Source: Gymnorhina tibicen
Taxonomy: Eukaryota > Chordata > Aves > Passeriformes > Artamidae
DNA length: 64,000 bases
Assembly (NCBI GenBank): GCA_013399875.1
Contig: VXAZ01008267.1
Span: 179,390 to 243,389, forward strand
Direction: 5' to 3'
The notes below the pieces were generated by a model. That model worked only from the letters and a program-made list of their open reading frames with translations. It was not told where the DNA came from and searched no databases. Numbering within the stretch: the first letter of the stretch is position 1; every line of letters begins with the position of its first letter. Below are positions 1 through 12,952 of the stretch, one piece after another. The translations under genes were made by a program, and so were the position numbers.

Positions 1-766
1 TGCCAGAGAAAATGAAGATCTCAAACATCACTTGGAAGCTTCAAAACATGGAGCATCCTACAGAACTTCAGATGAGATCTGGAACCAGAAACCATACAAC
101 TTTCAACAGTTCAAAACTAGAAACCTACTTTCATAAATCTCTTGAAAACAGTGAACATTATTCACTTGAAACAATATCCTGTTTGTTTGCTCTGCTGGGA
201 GCTACTGCTACGTGGGAAATCTGGGAGCAATGCAGTAAGGAAATCCTTGTTAAACAGTATTGTTTGGTTGCTAGCGCCACACCAAATTGTTTAGATAGTT
301 GCAAGGAACAGTGAAACAATCAAAGGATAATTAGACAGACAACACACTCCTAGGTCAAAAGGCAACACGCCCTGATGTATGCTAAATGAGTAACAAAGTT
401 GTTTCATGTTAACACAAGTGTCTAGAACTAGGAAAGGTTATTTAATAGTCAAGTTGATACTACAGAATGCTACTATTTTATCATCCTGTTTCTCTCCGCA
501 CAGCCCAAATGCATCAAGTATTCGAGGATATAAAGTAGCATCCTATTTACCAATGAGACTATTCAGGGTTCAAACATATAAAGCAGGTACCGAAAGGTAA
601 CAAACGCACCCCAGCCTGTGACAGTTGATGAGTTCATTTTATGTCATGGCTAATACAAAATGATGATTTTTAGCTTTTGGACTTTTTTGGGTACTACTTT
701 ACACTTAGCCAAGTGTTGGCACTTTATATGTGCTTTTTTCCTAAAAAGCTTTTCATGGTTTTTGCT
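1..766. other. AT-rich DNA beyond the possible end of unit C
   Basis: Left of the candidate stop codon at 767 the sequence is AT-rich and 3'UTR-like or intergenic. The 100-codon plus-strand frame at 12-314 has no splice or family support. No repeat was recognised. Confidence 0.4.
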
Positions 767-860
767 TTAACTGAAATTTGGTCGCTGCTGTGTCTCAGGA
801 AGTTGGAGTGGTTGGACTGAAGCAAAACTTTCATCAGGTATCTCCTCTCTTTCCAGATAC
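767..860 (-). CDS. Possible terminal coding exon of unit C
   Basis: The acceptor GATGTGTTTTCAG is followed by a frame reading YLEREEIPDESFASVQPL and ending in a TAA at 767-769, about 30 codons in all. A second frame is also open (starting IWKERRYLMKVLL) and ends later; the third stops after eight codons. The first reading has the acidic, S/P/Q-rich character of many C-terminal tails. The sequence beyond the stop is AT-rich and 3'UTR-like. The call depends on the acceptor and on lying downstream of unit C on the same strand. Confidence 0.35.
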
Positions 861-2660
861 CTGAAAACACATCTGGAATTACTTATTAGCTTTTTAAAAT
901 AAGGTATCCAACTATAAAATAAGCATGCTCAACACAATCTTGAGGAGCCTCCACAGTTTTCATCAAGCAGACTATATTCTTGGTTGCTATTTTTAATTAA
1001 TTGCTAAAGTAGTAGATAATTTTACATGGCTCACATTTAGCAATTAAGTTTTTTACTGCTATTTTTGCAGCATGTGCACTTTCACAAGTATTTTATATTT
1101 CCTGTGACACTTGTTGCAGAATAGTGTTTGCATGTCCAACTGACAATACAAAAATTTCCAAAGAATAAAAATATTATGTGTGGTTACTTAAAGGAATTTT
1201 AATTAAGTTCTTTGCCTTCTACTCTGATAACATCTAGAACATTTTATCCTGCCTCAAAGTGATATTAATATACATGGAAACATGTCTGTAGAGAGTGTTT
1301 CATAACAACAAATCTTTAGGTATTTTACCAAAAGAATAATTTTTTTCCTAAAAAGGATGTCAATGCTCAAAAGAGATGGCAACCTATCCAGAATCATCCC
1401 AACAAATTATGAATAGGGCCTAAATGTTAAACCTAGGTTTCCCGTGTCCCTGATCAGCATCCCCTGTTTTCTAGAGCAACTTCTTCAATAAATTTATCGT
1501 TATTTCACAGTTCTAAAATTCCTGTTGATCATCAGGTTTCTACTGTTTCCAAAGTCTGCTTACTCCTACCAGTGGAAAAAAAAGTCTTATGACTTGAATG
1601 AAAAGAACAGCAAACAGCTTTATGAACACAACGAAATTCAACATACGCTGCTCTAATAACAGGTGTACATTCCAGATTTTAGCCTCCAACCTATAGGCAA
1701 ATATAAAGAAAGAGCCATTCTTCACATAGATCTCCTGGATTTGCTTTCACAGTAGTGATGGGACGATGCAGTTGACCTGGGTTGCTGAAGCATATGATGG
1801 CATAGCAGACCACCAGATCTACTTCACTGGTTTTTGTTCAAACTATGTAGCACTACTGACAGTGTATGAAGCGTATCTGAAAGCTGGATTTATCCCTGCC
1901 TTACTTGCTCCAGCTGCACTGAATCCCTGCTGATGCCATGCACAGCCAGTACTGTGGCATACGTGGCTCTGGCTGGTTTCTTGGTTTACCAGCACCACAC
2001 AAGTGTTGGAGTCACCAGAATTAGTGGACACTTCTGCATTATACTGCATTTATCCAGATTTTCTTATTTATTTCATTAACACTTATTTACCAGCAAGATA
2101 TTCTTAAACTGTGCTAATAGTAAAAGAGAAAAAAATTGTAAATGCATAAAATATATACTCATTTTAAGCACATCCAGTTATATACAAATGCCATTCTGAT
2201 TTTCTCAGTTATGTAAATTATTCTCAATAATATCTTTAGATGGACCAAGAAATTGAATTTCTGCTAGACGCCCTTTTTTGAGACAATCTTATGAGGCCCT
2301 TAAAAACCCCCACACCTAATACAAATATTACTCTTGATACTGGTATGAAACACTGAAAGCGAAGGGAGAGGCACAGCAACCTCCTGACACCCGAGCAATG
2401 CCACTTTACAAGATAACCTAAATAATGTGAATAAAATCCACAGTCATTGACAGTGACATTAACTATCTATTAAGGGCCACTGACCACACATTTTCATAGA
2501 GTGTGATATCTAGATATTCCTTTGCTTTACATAATACACATGTACTGATTGGTAACACCACAATTACAAACACAGCAGTAGAAACTGAAATCAATCCAAA
2601 TACATTAGAATATACATGATCAAGAAAACAAACCTGCTCTTTCTCCCCTGTTTCTCATAC

Positions 2661-3615
2661 CTTAGTCTGGATACATAGTTCCTGATGAACAAACATCCTA
2701 TTATTTTCAATACAGACTACACAACTAATTCATCCAGCAGCATCAGCTATGGAATTCTCTCTCCTTTCTCTGTGTTGGCAGTATACAGTGAATTTTCTTT
2801 GGAAGATATTTAACAAAGGTTTTGGCATACGTGTCCAATTACACAAGAGGCAAAGAAGAACTATTACCTCATTAACAAATGACATGGACAAGCCCAAATT
2901 CTTACCTTACCTCTGTCAATTCTTTACTGATTTTAAGCGACTTTTATGATAATAATTAAATAACCAGCAACAGCAGCTGGTACTTCTGTCATGCATTTAT
3001 GATAAGTCACATGATGATAAAATGAATGGAGTACCTACCTGTGAAGTAGAAACAGGCTTACAAGTGGCTTAGTTCACTGGTATGGTTCAGTGTAACGTTT
3101 GTAAAGCCAAGCCAAACCTTTCAGTGAGAGGAAGTTTATGTGTATTGATAACTTCCCCTCCACATCTAAATCGGAACTTATATTTTACTTCTGCAGTAGA
3201 AACACTTCCCTATAAGGAGCTTCAGATATGTTTATATTTCAGTCAAACTCTGGGACAAAGAAACATAAATGAATGCTGCATCAATAAACAGAAGATAAAT
3301 TTATTTCAACAAGTAGTTAATCAACCATATGGCTGTAACATGAAGGATGGCCTGGGAAAGAATACAGAGTCTTTTTGACTTTATTGTAGGAACTGGTACT
3401 ATGACAGCTGAGCTTTCATTTAGACTAAAAAAAAAAACCCACAGAACAAAATCTTCACAGAAATCTTCTAAGTTTTATCATAAAGATTATTTTTTTTACC
3501 TCCAGCAAATACGAACATCCTTTCTTTAAGGAAAGCTGACTCAACTGAGAAAGCAGCTGTCAATTTGTCTAGTTACAGGTACTCACATGAAGTTTGTTTT
3601 CTGCTCTCAAAACCT
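2661..3615 (-). other. Cluster of three very short exon-like segments with coiled-coil-like reading
   Basis: Three minus-strand segments, each with a good acceptor and donor, lie at 3,587-3,615 (29 nt), 2,911-2,940 (30 nt) and 2,661-2,681 (21 nt). Joined in order they stay in one frame. They read VLRAENKLH, SLKISKELTE and ELCIQTK, a heptad-like coiled-coil pattern. Exons this short are rare, three in a row are rarer still, and short segments are open by chance most of the time. I therefore list them as one uncertain cluster rather than as exons. Confidence 0.2.
3368..3426 (-). CDS. Possible exon of unit C with a strong acceptor
   Basis: The acceptor is an 11-T tract ending in TAG. One frame stays open (LNESSAVIVPVPTIKSKRLC) to a weak donor, CT|GTATTC, or reads on for about 20 more codons to a stop. 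The other two frames close at once or within a few codons. The T tract may simply be a short homopolymer that imitates an acceptor. Confidence 0.25.
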
Positions 3616-4013
3616 CTGAAAACACAGTCAAGAATGGTAATAGAAACACTGCTTCTTCCTAACACAAAGACACAGCAGAAATTCTAAGGCATAAAAAAAG
3701 CCTTGTCTGGCAATATCTGGTTTTCTAGGTATCTGGGCCAGACTAAAATCCCTTAGAAGTCTTGCTGCTACAGATGATTCTCAAATTTGGAGCTTTGCCT
3801 TAGAACTAAGTAATTTAGTCCTTCCAGAGATTCAGTAGGTCTTTTCCTCCACTGCTGTGAATATCTCTGGCACTTTCATTCTTAAAATGGGATTTTCAGA
3901 TTTTCATTTGGCACAAATTTCCTAGAAATGTAACCAGTCTTCAACAAGAGAAAAAGCAGAAGAGAAGCAATGTTGCATCAAACTTAAAAGTGATGGTTTT
4001 ATTATGAAAAAAC

Positions 4014-4036
4014 CCAAACAAACAAACAAACAAACC
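4014..4036 (+). repeat. CAAA microsatellite
   Basis: Five CAAA units followed by CCCC. Confidence 0.75.
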
Positions 4037-7000
4037 CCAAATATTTCAGTTTAGAAGAAAATTTCTCCTCCATCTCTTCCACACCTATAACCATTGTCTG
4101 GGATGTATGAAGTGAATTCCCTGTGTGTCAAACATAAAAAAGTCCTTGAGAGGTCTTGTCCCCTTCTAAACTCCCCATCACCATAATCCTTGGGAGACTT
4201 TTTGCTATATCCTCTGCCACATTGCTGCTTTTCCCCTCTTTTATACTAATAGTCAGATGCTCTTTGAGGAAACATTATGAAGAGAACAGGACATTCTTCT
4301 TGTCTAGCTGCTTTAATGGCTGAGCAAACTCTAACCAGCAAATACTCCAGTTCCTGTACAGGGCTTCATCTCTTATAGTCCCTTCCCTATTTTGAAAAGT
4401 CTGAAATAAAATAGGTATAGGATTTGTTTCCTGAAACTCTAGAACAGACAGAAAGATAAAATGGATTACAGATAAAATCACGGAAATTATTTTTAAATAC
4501 TGATTTTACCTAAACTCAGATACATGAGAAGAGAGAAACTGGGCTACAAATTTCTGCAAGTAAATCCTACTGGCTTTGCCGTTATGGACTGTGGTAGTCA
4601 TTCCTCTTATCTTTATACATAGGTGAGAAGTACCAACTCCACAAAACATTCTTTCTAAACCTCTATCCTCATACTGTACGAAGAGCATCTGCTTCTCTAC
4701 AGAACTGTGACTGAACAGGGCAAACAACAGCCATGTACATAATGTACAAGCACCTAAATCAGATGGATGAGTATTCTTTATTTACTGAAGTAGAACACAC
4801 AAATACTTTTACTAAGAAATTTAGTGGCTGAAAAAGAGGTCAGATCTGACATACAGGATAGTGCGAGGATACCCAGAGTGATAGTCAGAAACAGACTATT
4901 AGTCGTTTCTGGACTACCTCTGTCCACTGAGAATGCTGGATTTGACAGCATCAAAGGCTGCTAGAAGCTAGAGTCCAAAAGATACTGCTGAAGATCACCT
5001 GATCTCTAGTGCTATGTAATTCTAACACAGTGTCTGACAGCAGGGCAGAATGTCCCACCTATGGCACAAGCAACTACCATGGCAAATAAGAAATTTAAAA
5101 TTAAGTAATAAATTTTAAAAATCACAAAGATGAATATAAGGTAAATTTTACATACTCACATTTTTAAAAAAACCTTAACAACACAACAGCTAGGACATAT
5201 ATGCTAAATACTGTCTGAAATTGCTACTAGCATATGCAAGAAGTACAGCTCATTATGTGACTCATTTTACAGAGCCTTCTATGGTAGACCATGCATGCAG
5301 ATTATTATCAGACAGGAAAAAAAGAAAAATTAAAAAATAATTTTGATAGCACAAGATGCCAAAAGACCAAACCATACACAGTGGAAAACAATGTGATAAA
5401 ACACAAAAACTGGAGGAGGAAGAGGAAATCAGTTTGAACTCAATTGTCTCAGCTCCTGCCCAGTCACTCTTGATTATGGCATGCCACCAGGAAATCCTGA
5501 CCATTAAAGTGTCAGACCATAAAAATATAGTTTATGTAAGTCCTTTTCTAGAACAACTGCCAAAATAGAAAACCTCTTAAGAAAATATCTTCATTAAAAA
5601 TAATATTTTGAATTTCACAGAAACCCTTACTTAAAAAGAAGTGAGATTTAATTAATAGCATACTTCCAAACTACAAATTTATTTAACATGCTTTGTTTCG
5701 CTGTCAGGGAGCTGCTGTCATGCAAGATCAGCTTCAAAGAATGTAAAGGATAAGTCTCATCTGTCCATAATCTAAACACAATCCATCACATTTGGAAGCA
5801 GGATAATGGCAGGAATGTAAAGGTTCAGGGCTGTAAGTTAAATTCCCAACAGTAATTTTCAGAAACGTTCTTACTGTCCTGATGTTTTATACAACTTGCC
5901 TTCAATTCACTTTTAAGGTGCACATATAATAAAGCAGGTTAGACTTCAATACATGAATTTCTGCTCAAAAGCAGTTCTGTAATCAAGTTGCAAACTTCTC
6001 AGAGAAACAATACCACCCCAAGCACATATCTGGTACCTACAATCTCCTTTCCCAGGAGACCTTGTGAAGACTTAACATGCCCTTAACTGTCAAATTACTT
6101 TGCACAGCACAAGCAAAGAACGTAGGTCTTTATCCTGGTATCTCAGCTTCCTTCAAAACACTGAACTTTAACAGATGAGTATATATAAATATCAAGATTC
6201 ACTCATTTACAATTTTTGTATTTCCTCGAAAGAATAACCACATAAGTATAAAAAAGCCCCTAAACTTGTTTCCTTACTTCCCATCCTCATTAGCATTAGG
6301 CTTCTACAGCATTGCAAGTCATACTTTCAGTAACAATGCAAACACAGAAGCAAGTCTATTCCAGTATAATTAACTTGCCAAAAAAAACCCGTTACAAACA
6401 GTCACCCCAAGACACAACACATCCAGGTAACTACCTTATCTGATGCTTATTTTTTACTTAACTTTATTACTGCAACAGGAACAAAGAGGTCAACTTCCCA
6501 CTGAATATTGAGAACAAAGACAGAATTGCATAACATTGGCTTGTTCTGTTAGTTCTTCTGATCCACCTGCAGATGGGAAAATGTAAACCAAGCCCCCACT
6601 AAGTCTGAGCCAGTAGTATTCCCTGCTTTTCATGGGGGCCTATAAGCTCAGGGTCATCACCACACCAGTCAGTTATCATGCTTTTAGATGGTACTGTGCA
6701 TTCATGTAATGGCTGAGAGGCCATAATTCATTAGTGTTATTTTTCCTTCAGTTCTATCTCCTGGAGTTTCTTATTATTTAGAAGAAGTTTCCAAGGCCGA
6801 TGCAGATTCCTACTGAGCAAATTTAAGCTTGCTGAGAGTAGTTTGATTTCTCATCATTCCCTCTCCTGGCCGATAGACCCCATTTGAGAGTCACAGACTG
6901 ATGGTCAACTTTTCAAGCAACAGGTAAGGGCACACTGCTAAATTTGCATGCACTCATGATGTTCCTGATTGGCACAGAAAGTGTGCCCTGCTCAGCCCAT

Positions 7001-7231
7001 GGGGTGAGGGAAGTGGGGCAGAGAACAGAACATTTACTGCTAAGAGAGAAACCCATTTTTGCCATCAAATTGAAGGCTGCACCAGGCTGGAAACACACTG
7101 ATGCTCTGAATCCTGTGTTAAGCATGACCTAACAAAGGCAATAAAATTATATCAATGCTTGGCTAAACGGTATTAAACTAAAAAGCAGAAGGGAGGCAAA
7201 GGCATCAGGGGAAAGATACACTAGTCAGGCC

Positions 7232-7268
7232 TGGGGAGTGAAAGAGTGGGAAGAGAAGGAAAGAGAAT
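7232..7268 (+). repeat. Polypurine tract and strong minus-strand acceptor shape
   Basis: A G/A-rich run with few pyrimidines. On the minus strand it is a long C/T tract ending CCCCAG, an excellent acceptor. All three frames after it stop within eight codons. It is therefore either a decoy or the start of a non-coding or 3'UTR exon. Confidence 0.5.
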
Positions 7269-7986
7269 TGTATTTGGTAGTGTTTATTCCAGATTTCCTG
7301 ACACACTGTTCTATAAGTTAAGGAAGCACACATTTCCACAGCAATGATGAGACTGAACCTACTTTGAATAAAGAATTCATTTTCATGGTATGCTAACTAC
7401 ACAAAGAGAAAGAAAAACACAAACTAAATTTAGAGTTTTAAGAAGTAGCATTTAAAAGCAAAAACTAAAGCAAGGATATAGCAGCAAAGGAATACACATA
7501 AATACAGGCTGCACAGACATTCTAACACTTGTCACTGCAAACGTATCATCTGTGATGATGTTTTATTTCCCTTCAATATATTAAAAGGTATGTATACACC
7601 ACACACAAAAAATGCATCCTGTAACAAAGTCAAAGTGACCAGAGGCATGCCTTTGTTAACCAGCAAACAGAAACTTAAATACCTTATCTCATCTTTCCTA
7701 ATCCACAGTTCTCTGGAAAAACAAAACTTCACATCCTCAGTTTCCAGACTTAAGGATATAAAAAACTCTATTGGTGCACTGTACTTGTAGAAAAAACTAT
7801 GTCAAAATGCCCAACCAATTTATTTCCAAAAAGATTGTGTCAGAAGCCAGCAGTTTTTGAAAAGTTCTGTTGCAGAGCACAGCCCAAGGTAGTTTGTTTA
7901 ACCTTCTCTCCCTTCGCTGTCTGCTTATTCTTTCCTTGTGAGAAGAGGGCAATTCCAGCTCCCAGTTCAAAGAGGAAAATACTTTT

Positions 7987-8031
7987 CCTCATTATCCTCA
8001 TTATGCTCATTATCCTCAATTATCCTTATTA
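7987..8031. repeat. 9-bp minisatellite, about five copies
   Basis: The unit CCTCATTAT is repeated: two perfect copies, one with a single change, then two degenerate ones. The array is short and AT-rich. On the minus strand it reads AATGAGGAT-like. Confidence 0.8.
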
Positions 8032-9161
8032 ATGTCAAATTGATACCTTTCCTGAGTAAATGCAAAAAAGTAATGAATGCTGGCAGTTTTGCTCTAAAAA
8101 ACTATTTTGGAAAAGGACTCCAGAACACCAGTTACAAAGTAATCAAGAACTTCAAATCATGTATCATTAACAAACAAACAATCAAACAAAAAACCCTCAA
8201 AACCAATACATTAGCCCAGACTGGGTTGACTTACAGAGCACTTTCACATCTTTGTAAATAATCATCTAGTGAAGTGCTCAGAAATATTGTAATAGTATTT
8301 CTGATACCGAGGTATGTTTTGAAAATTGGAGTGTTAGACATATATACACAAGGATTAAAAAAAGCAAAGAAGAGAATAAACAAGCAAATACAATCGAGCA
8401 TTGGAATATGCTCAAGCATACACAAATCAGGGATAGAAAATGTCTCATGCATTAAATATCAATTTCAAAAAGAACAACTGTTCTACTCTCTGATTCTGTC
8501 AGTTTTGCCTAGTAATCCTCCATATGAACATATGAGCTGAAAAGGAAGATAAACTAGACAAACTCAATCTGCCACATTTAACACAAACATGTCAAGGACA
8601 GAAAAACAGAAAAAGTGAAACCAACATTTTCAAAAGCATATTCTTACAGTAATTTTGCTGAGGAATCAAAAAAACCCCATTTTTTTTCACATCCAGGTAA
8701 CTACCTAAATTTAACTGTGAAAAAAAAAAAATTATCTGATCATTTCCCTGAATGAAATTTCCTGCCCTGCATTCAGGGGATCAGCTCTTCTGAAAATTCA
8801 ACTCAAATGGGTTTCAGTTCCCTGGAGGTATTACCAAAGAGTTATTAGCACATAGGAAAGACCGACTATTTTTCAACTACAGCATAAATTTCCTTGTGAT
8901 GGCATACACATATCTTATAATGTTGTTGTAAATTCTATTTTTAAATTAGGTGTAGTTAGTTGTCTGTGTTTTTTCTGTTTATCAAATGTACTCTTCTGAG
9001 CCAAGTCCTTTCATTCATCAAATTCTACAGAAAAACAGCAGTGTCAGCTGCTTAATTTATTGGTAGTCTGGGATATCTATTTTCTTGGGGGAAAAAAGTT
9101 AGATGAATACAAAAATTAACAAATACATAGAAAATTTAGGATTATTCACTACGTCACTTAC

Positions 9162-9230
9162 CCAAATTTGCTTTGCATGTGCGGGTTAGTGTGGGTATTG
9201 TTTTTTGAGGCTTCTCAGTGCTTTCTAAGT
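9162..9230 (-). CDS. Candidate 69-nt internal exon of unit C
   Basis: Both splice sites are strong: acceptor ACTACCTTTTGCTGTTACAG and donor TTTGG|GTAAGTGACG. Of the three frames only one is open across the exon. It reads LESTEKPQKTIPTLTRT and then CKANLG, entering with two bases of a split codon and leaving with one. The peptide is hydrophilic, rich in K, T and P, and looks like a flexible linker. No domain is recognisable. Taken with its position downstream of the 20.8 kb promoter on the same strand, I infer an internal exon of that gene. Confidence 0.45.
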
Positions 9231-10057
9231 CTGTAACAGCAAAAGGTAGTGCTGAGTTCATGTGAGACTCTAGTTAACAATGGTTTTTTTTATGAATAAG
9301 CATGAGACACTTGTATTTCTAATCAGACCTTCTGACTAAATTTATCTATGCTTACTGCAAATAAAAGTAAACTAAATTAGCAAGACTCCCAAGCTGTGTA
9401 GTTCCTTAGGGAAACAGATGACAACCTTTAGGGCTTTAAGTCCTCAGATGAAGCACAAGGGCACAGCACAAACTTGGCAAAAAAATCCCACCCAGCATGC
9501 ACGTAGCCAGCACTCAAACTGGACTTCTGTAAGAAGACAATACTCAGTGCCATGCAGAGCTATTCTTAGCCACCATAAACACACCAAGGTTTCAGAGTTA
9601 ACAACTTCTTTGTCAGTTTCATGGGAGGAGGCTAGTCACATCTGAAATAAAAATAGGTTGTCATATGCTTGTCCATGGAACTCCAAAATACATGGCTAAA
9701 TTGGTCATTTAAAAGATTCGAGCTGCATGTATTGGTATTATAAGGAAGAAGAAAAATCTTATTTTCTCCTACCTTCCTTAACTTTCATTTTAACTTTTTA
9801 TTTGATTCTAATTTACTTCAAAAAGTAGTTTGCTCTCTCCACAGTAGGAACCTTTATCTGGTTTCAATACATTCTTATAAGCTCTAAAAACCATTGCAGA
9901 GAACTGTAACTGAGAGGCTGAGACTAGTATGAATGGGAAGTTCTGGCCGTGGAGGCACCAGGGAAAGTGGGGCTCTCAGCATGGCCTCCATGAACAACAC
10001 CTGGCTGAGCAGGTACGGAGACCCCCCTGCAGTTTCACAACACACCCAGATCTGGAG

Positions 10058-10117
10058 ACAAAGAACCATGTGGGTCCAAAGAACCATGTCCCACCATGTG
10101 GGACAAAGAACCACTCA
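10058..10117. repeat. Imperfect 18-27 bp tandem repeat
   Basis: Three copies of CAAAGAACCA with TGTGGG-type extensions follow each other; the middle copy has an extra CCCACCATG segment. The surrounding 9.9-10.5 kb is less AT-rich than its flanks and looks like an old, unidentified repeat. It has long chance frames on the minus strand (up to 165 codons) that I do not regard as a gene. Confidence 0.7.
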
Positions 10118-12922
10118 CAGAAGTGGGACAGGATGGGCACACTGAACAGCGACACATCCAAAAAAACAGCTCCAAAATCCGTTGCCAACTGAAAAGGAGC
10201 CCAGGACATGTGAAGAATGTTACACCTGGCATTCTTGGCTCCCATACCATGACCATAGATTACAGATGTAATAGCTTGACACAAGCACTGTGGTGCCTTT
10301 TTGCTGGACAGACACCTTGAGCACCCCCGTCCTAGTGCCTGGCTGCTGGGTGGACCTCTTGGACACATACACTTTACTCCCCTCAGTTCATGTCTTAAAT
10401 AACATCTGCTTTCCCTCTTATAAGGTGTTGCATTTACATCTGCTACATGGTTTATACAATGTTGCAACAGCATTTCCTACACCGTTTTGTAGTAAAAATT
10501 AAATAGTAGGTTTTGTATTTTTGTAGGAAGACGTGGAACATATCCACAGTCTATCAGCAAAGTAACAGAAATGCTGGCCTACAAAATGAAGTATTGTAAA
10601 ATCTATTCTGAACTCTTCCATGCTGATGGACAGGGATAAAAACATATTTACACATAAAACCATATTTTAGAGAGACCAGCCTGTAAGGAGGTGAGACAAC
10701 TGTCATAGCTACATTCAGAACTGCAGTCATTCAAATACTACCAGGTTTTGAGGCTTGAAAAGTAACTAAGGATCTAACTGCATGTGCTGTAACCAACTAT
10801 GACTGGCTATGAATGACAGCAGTACTTGCATGATATTTAGAAGACTACACAGTTCATCACAAATATAAGAACTAAAAATATACAGGGAAAAAATATAAGA
10901 AACTATTAAGATTCTGCTTTAAAAATTCTCCAATGTTCACTCCTCTTTAGGAAGAGAGGGTGAAACTTCCTGGTAGAGAATATCACGAAATAAATAACGG
11001 TCTGATAATCTGTAGGGCTCCTTACTACTGGTACAGGATGAAAAAAAAAATAAGGTCACTTAGGTTTCCAACCAGAATTAGCACAGACAGGCAGTCAATG
11101 CTGCCCTCTCCCAAGCTGCAATATATAAATATATTGGCAGCATTATTTTTAAAATGGAGCAATACTCACTTCATTCTTGCTCCGGTATACTAATAACAGA
11201 ACTGATATTATGCATTGCCCAGTTATTCCCACTTAACCCTGGAAATCTCAGCCTCTCTGGTCAAGGCTTTGGACCTCAAGCTCCCTCAGTATTTTGAGGT
11301 TACACAGTCAAATTCTGTATGTATTCTAATAAAACATTACCTCATTAATAAGTCTACAGTGATAAAACACGGGTGAGATGAACAACTGAACAACTTCTGG
11401 AGGGAACAGAAGCAGAGATGCAGTTTGGCCATGGTGGGACTGTGCAGCTCATCTGGGGGTTAGGGCCTCAAAGCAGAGAGCACTCCAGTCCTGACACCTG
11501 GAAGGAGACCAAATGCAAACAACGAAACGGTAACAAGCTCTGGCCTCTGCCAAGCTACACTCTTGGCCAGTGACCTGGAAATGTGAGTTTCACATGCAGA
11601 GCTCATCGCTCATATTTTTCCCTCAGGATGTGGTATTTGTGTGGTCGCATATTAACACCACCGTAAAACACCAAGATGTTTTAATCATGTTAGGATGGCA
11701 CAGCTGCGCCTCATGGGTCTCTGTCACCTCTCTCAGTCCCCAAAATAGCTAAAACTATCCAATATTCACAATCGCTTTCTGGCAGTCAGTCTTAGCAATC
11801 TCAGTCTTAAAACTGCAAACAATTCTCAAGGACTTAACATAATTTTTCTCAGAACCATTAGGTAGATGGTCTCAGCGGAAGTAAGCAAGCAGAGAAGAGA
11901 TACAAAAGCTTGAGAAAAAACTACGAATGTGCAAGAATATATGTTGAAAAACCAGTATCTAAATTAAAGTTAACTGAGGACACAGTACTTCCTCACTTCA
12001 GGTTTTCAGAGTAAGAAGTGAAGTGCACATTATTTTTTTTATTTTAAAAACTTGCATCTACAGGAAGACACCAGTTTGGCACAGCAAGATTGAATTTTAG
12101 TGATGCTGAACTTCAGCTCAATACACTTCAAAAAGTTTTTGTGCTCAGTGGTAGCATAATTCACATCCTATACCACATTTTAGATAGTGAAATCCTACAG
12201 CTTGCTTCAAATAATATAAAACCAATGCCTGAGCTCTCCCTAAAGACCTCCTGAGCTCTGTCCTGCCGTCCTCTCCCCTGTTTGATTAAACACATTCTTG
12301 TTTTCCTTGTCTTCTCCGAGATGAGCACCCCAGTTTTCCAGTTACAGTAATGTCTTTAGGGATAATGTGGCCATAAAAGATAGGCATGAACTATAAATTA
12401 AAAATAAATACATAAGTACAAATTATTCAAATAAACCTGTGAACAATACTTCAGTAATAGATACTAGGAAAACTTTTAACAGTGAAATCACTTTCCTTTT
12501 GGCCACCTTTTGCCATATTTGTGAAACCTGGGTTTGCCCATAGTTTTCTTAAGGTAGTTCTTTCATAATTAGTGATAAACCTTTTATTTTTCCTATGGAA
12601 GAAAAACTATAACTTGAAGTACCCTTTCAGGGTTTTTTTAATCATTATTAAGAAGAAAAAAAGTAAGAGAAAAGGACTGCAAAATCTCTCCCATTCATGT
12701 GCTTCTGCTAGGTTATTTCTAGGTTTCGGGTTCCTCCTTCCTTTTTTCCTACCCAGCTATTTTCTGAAGAGAGAGAGGTTCAAAGATTAAAATACCCCTA
12801 CAAGCAGAACAATGTATGATTCCACCTTAATATCCCCAGCTTAGTCTATCATTGGTTTCTGAACACAGTGTACAAACAGCTATCAAAAATACTTTGAACT
12901 TCTCAGCCAAACCTCAGTACAC

Positions 12923-12952
12923 CTGGGTTAGCTTCTTTCTTTCTTCACTTTG
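12923..12952 (-). CDS. Possible 30-nt exon of unit C
   Basis: The acceptor CATTTTTATGACAG and the donor CCCAG|GTGTAC bound 30 bases with one open frame, QSEERKKLTQ, in phase 0 at both ends. The peptide is charged and helix-forming. Purine-rich DNA after an acceptor gives K/E-rich peptides by default, and an exon this short is easily produced by chance. Confidence 0.15.

Larger units (their letters stand above)
3616..9161. other. Intron-like AT-rich stretch
   Basis: No supportable exon. It contains a CAAA microsatellite, the polypurine tract near 7.25 kb and the 9-bp minisatellite near 8.0 kb. Frames up to 107 codons occur without splice context and are read as chance. Confidence 0.5.

Noticed and set aside
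1690..2049. Plus-strand reading MQLTWVAEAYDGIADHQIYF with a stop after 55 codons
   Set aside because: It looked protein-like, but there is no splice site, no family match and no neighbouring plus-strand exon.
9976..10473. 165-codon minus-strand frame, the longest in the window
   Set aside because: It overlaps a tandem repeat in an old repeat-like block, shows the repeat as WFFV/WFFG echoes, and has no splice sites or recognisable domain.
12000..12070. Possible direct-repeat or CRISPR-like spacing in AT-rich DNA
   Set aside because: No regular repeat-spacer pattern anywhere; this is vertebrate-type DNA.
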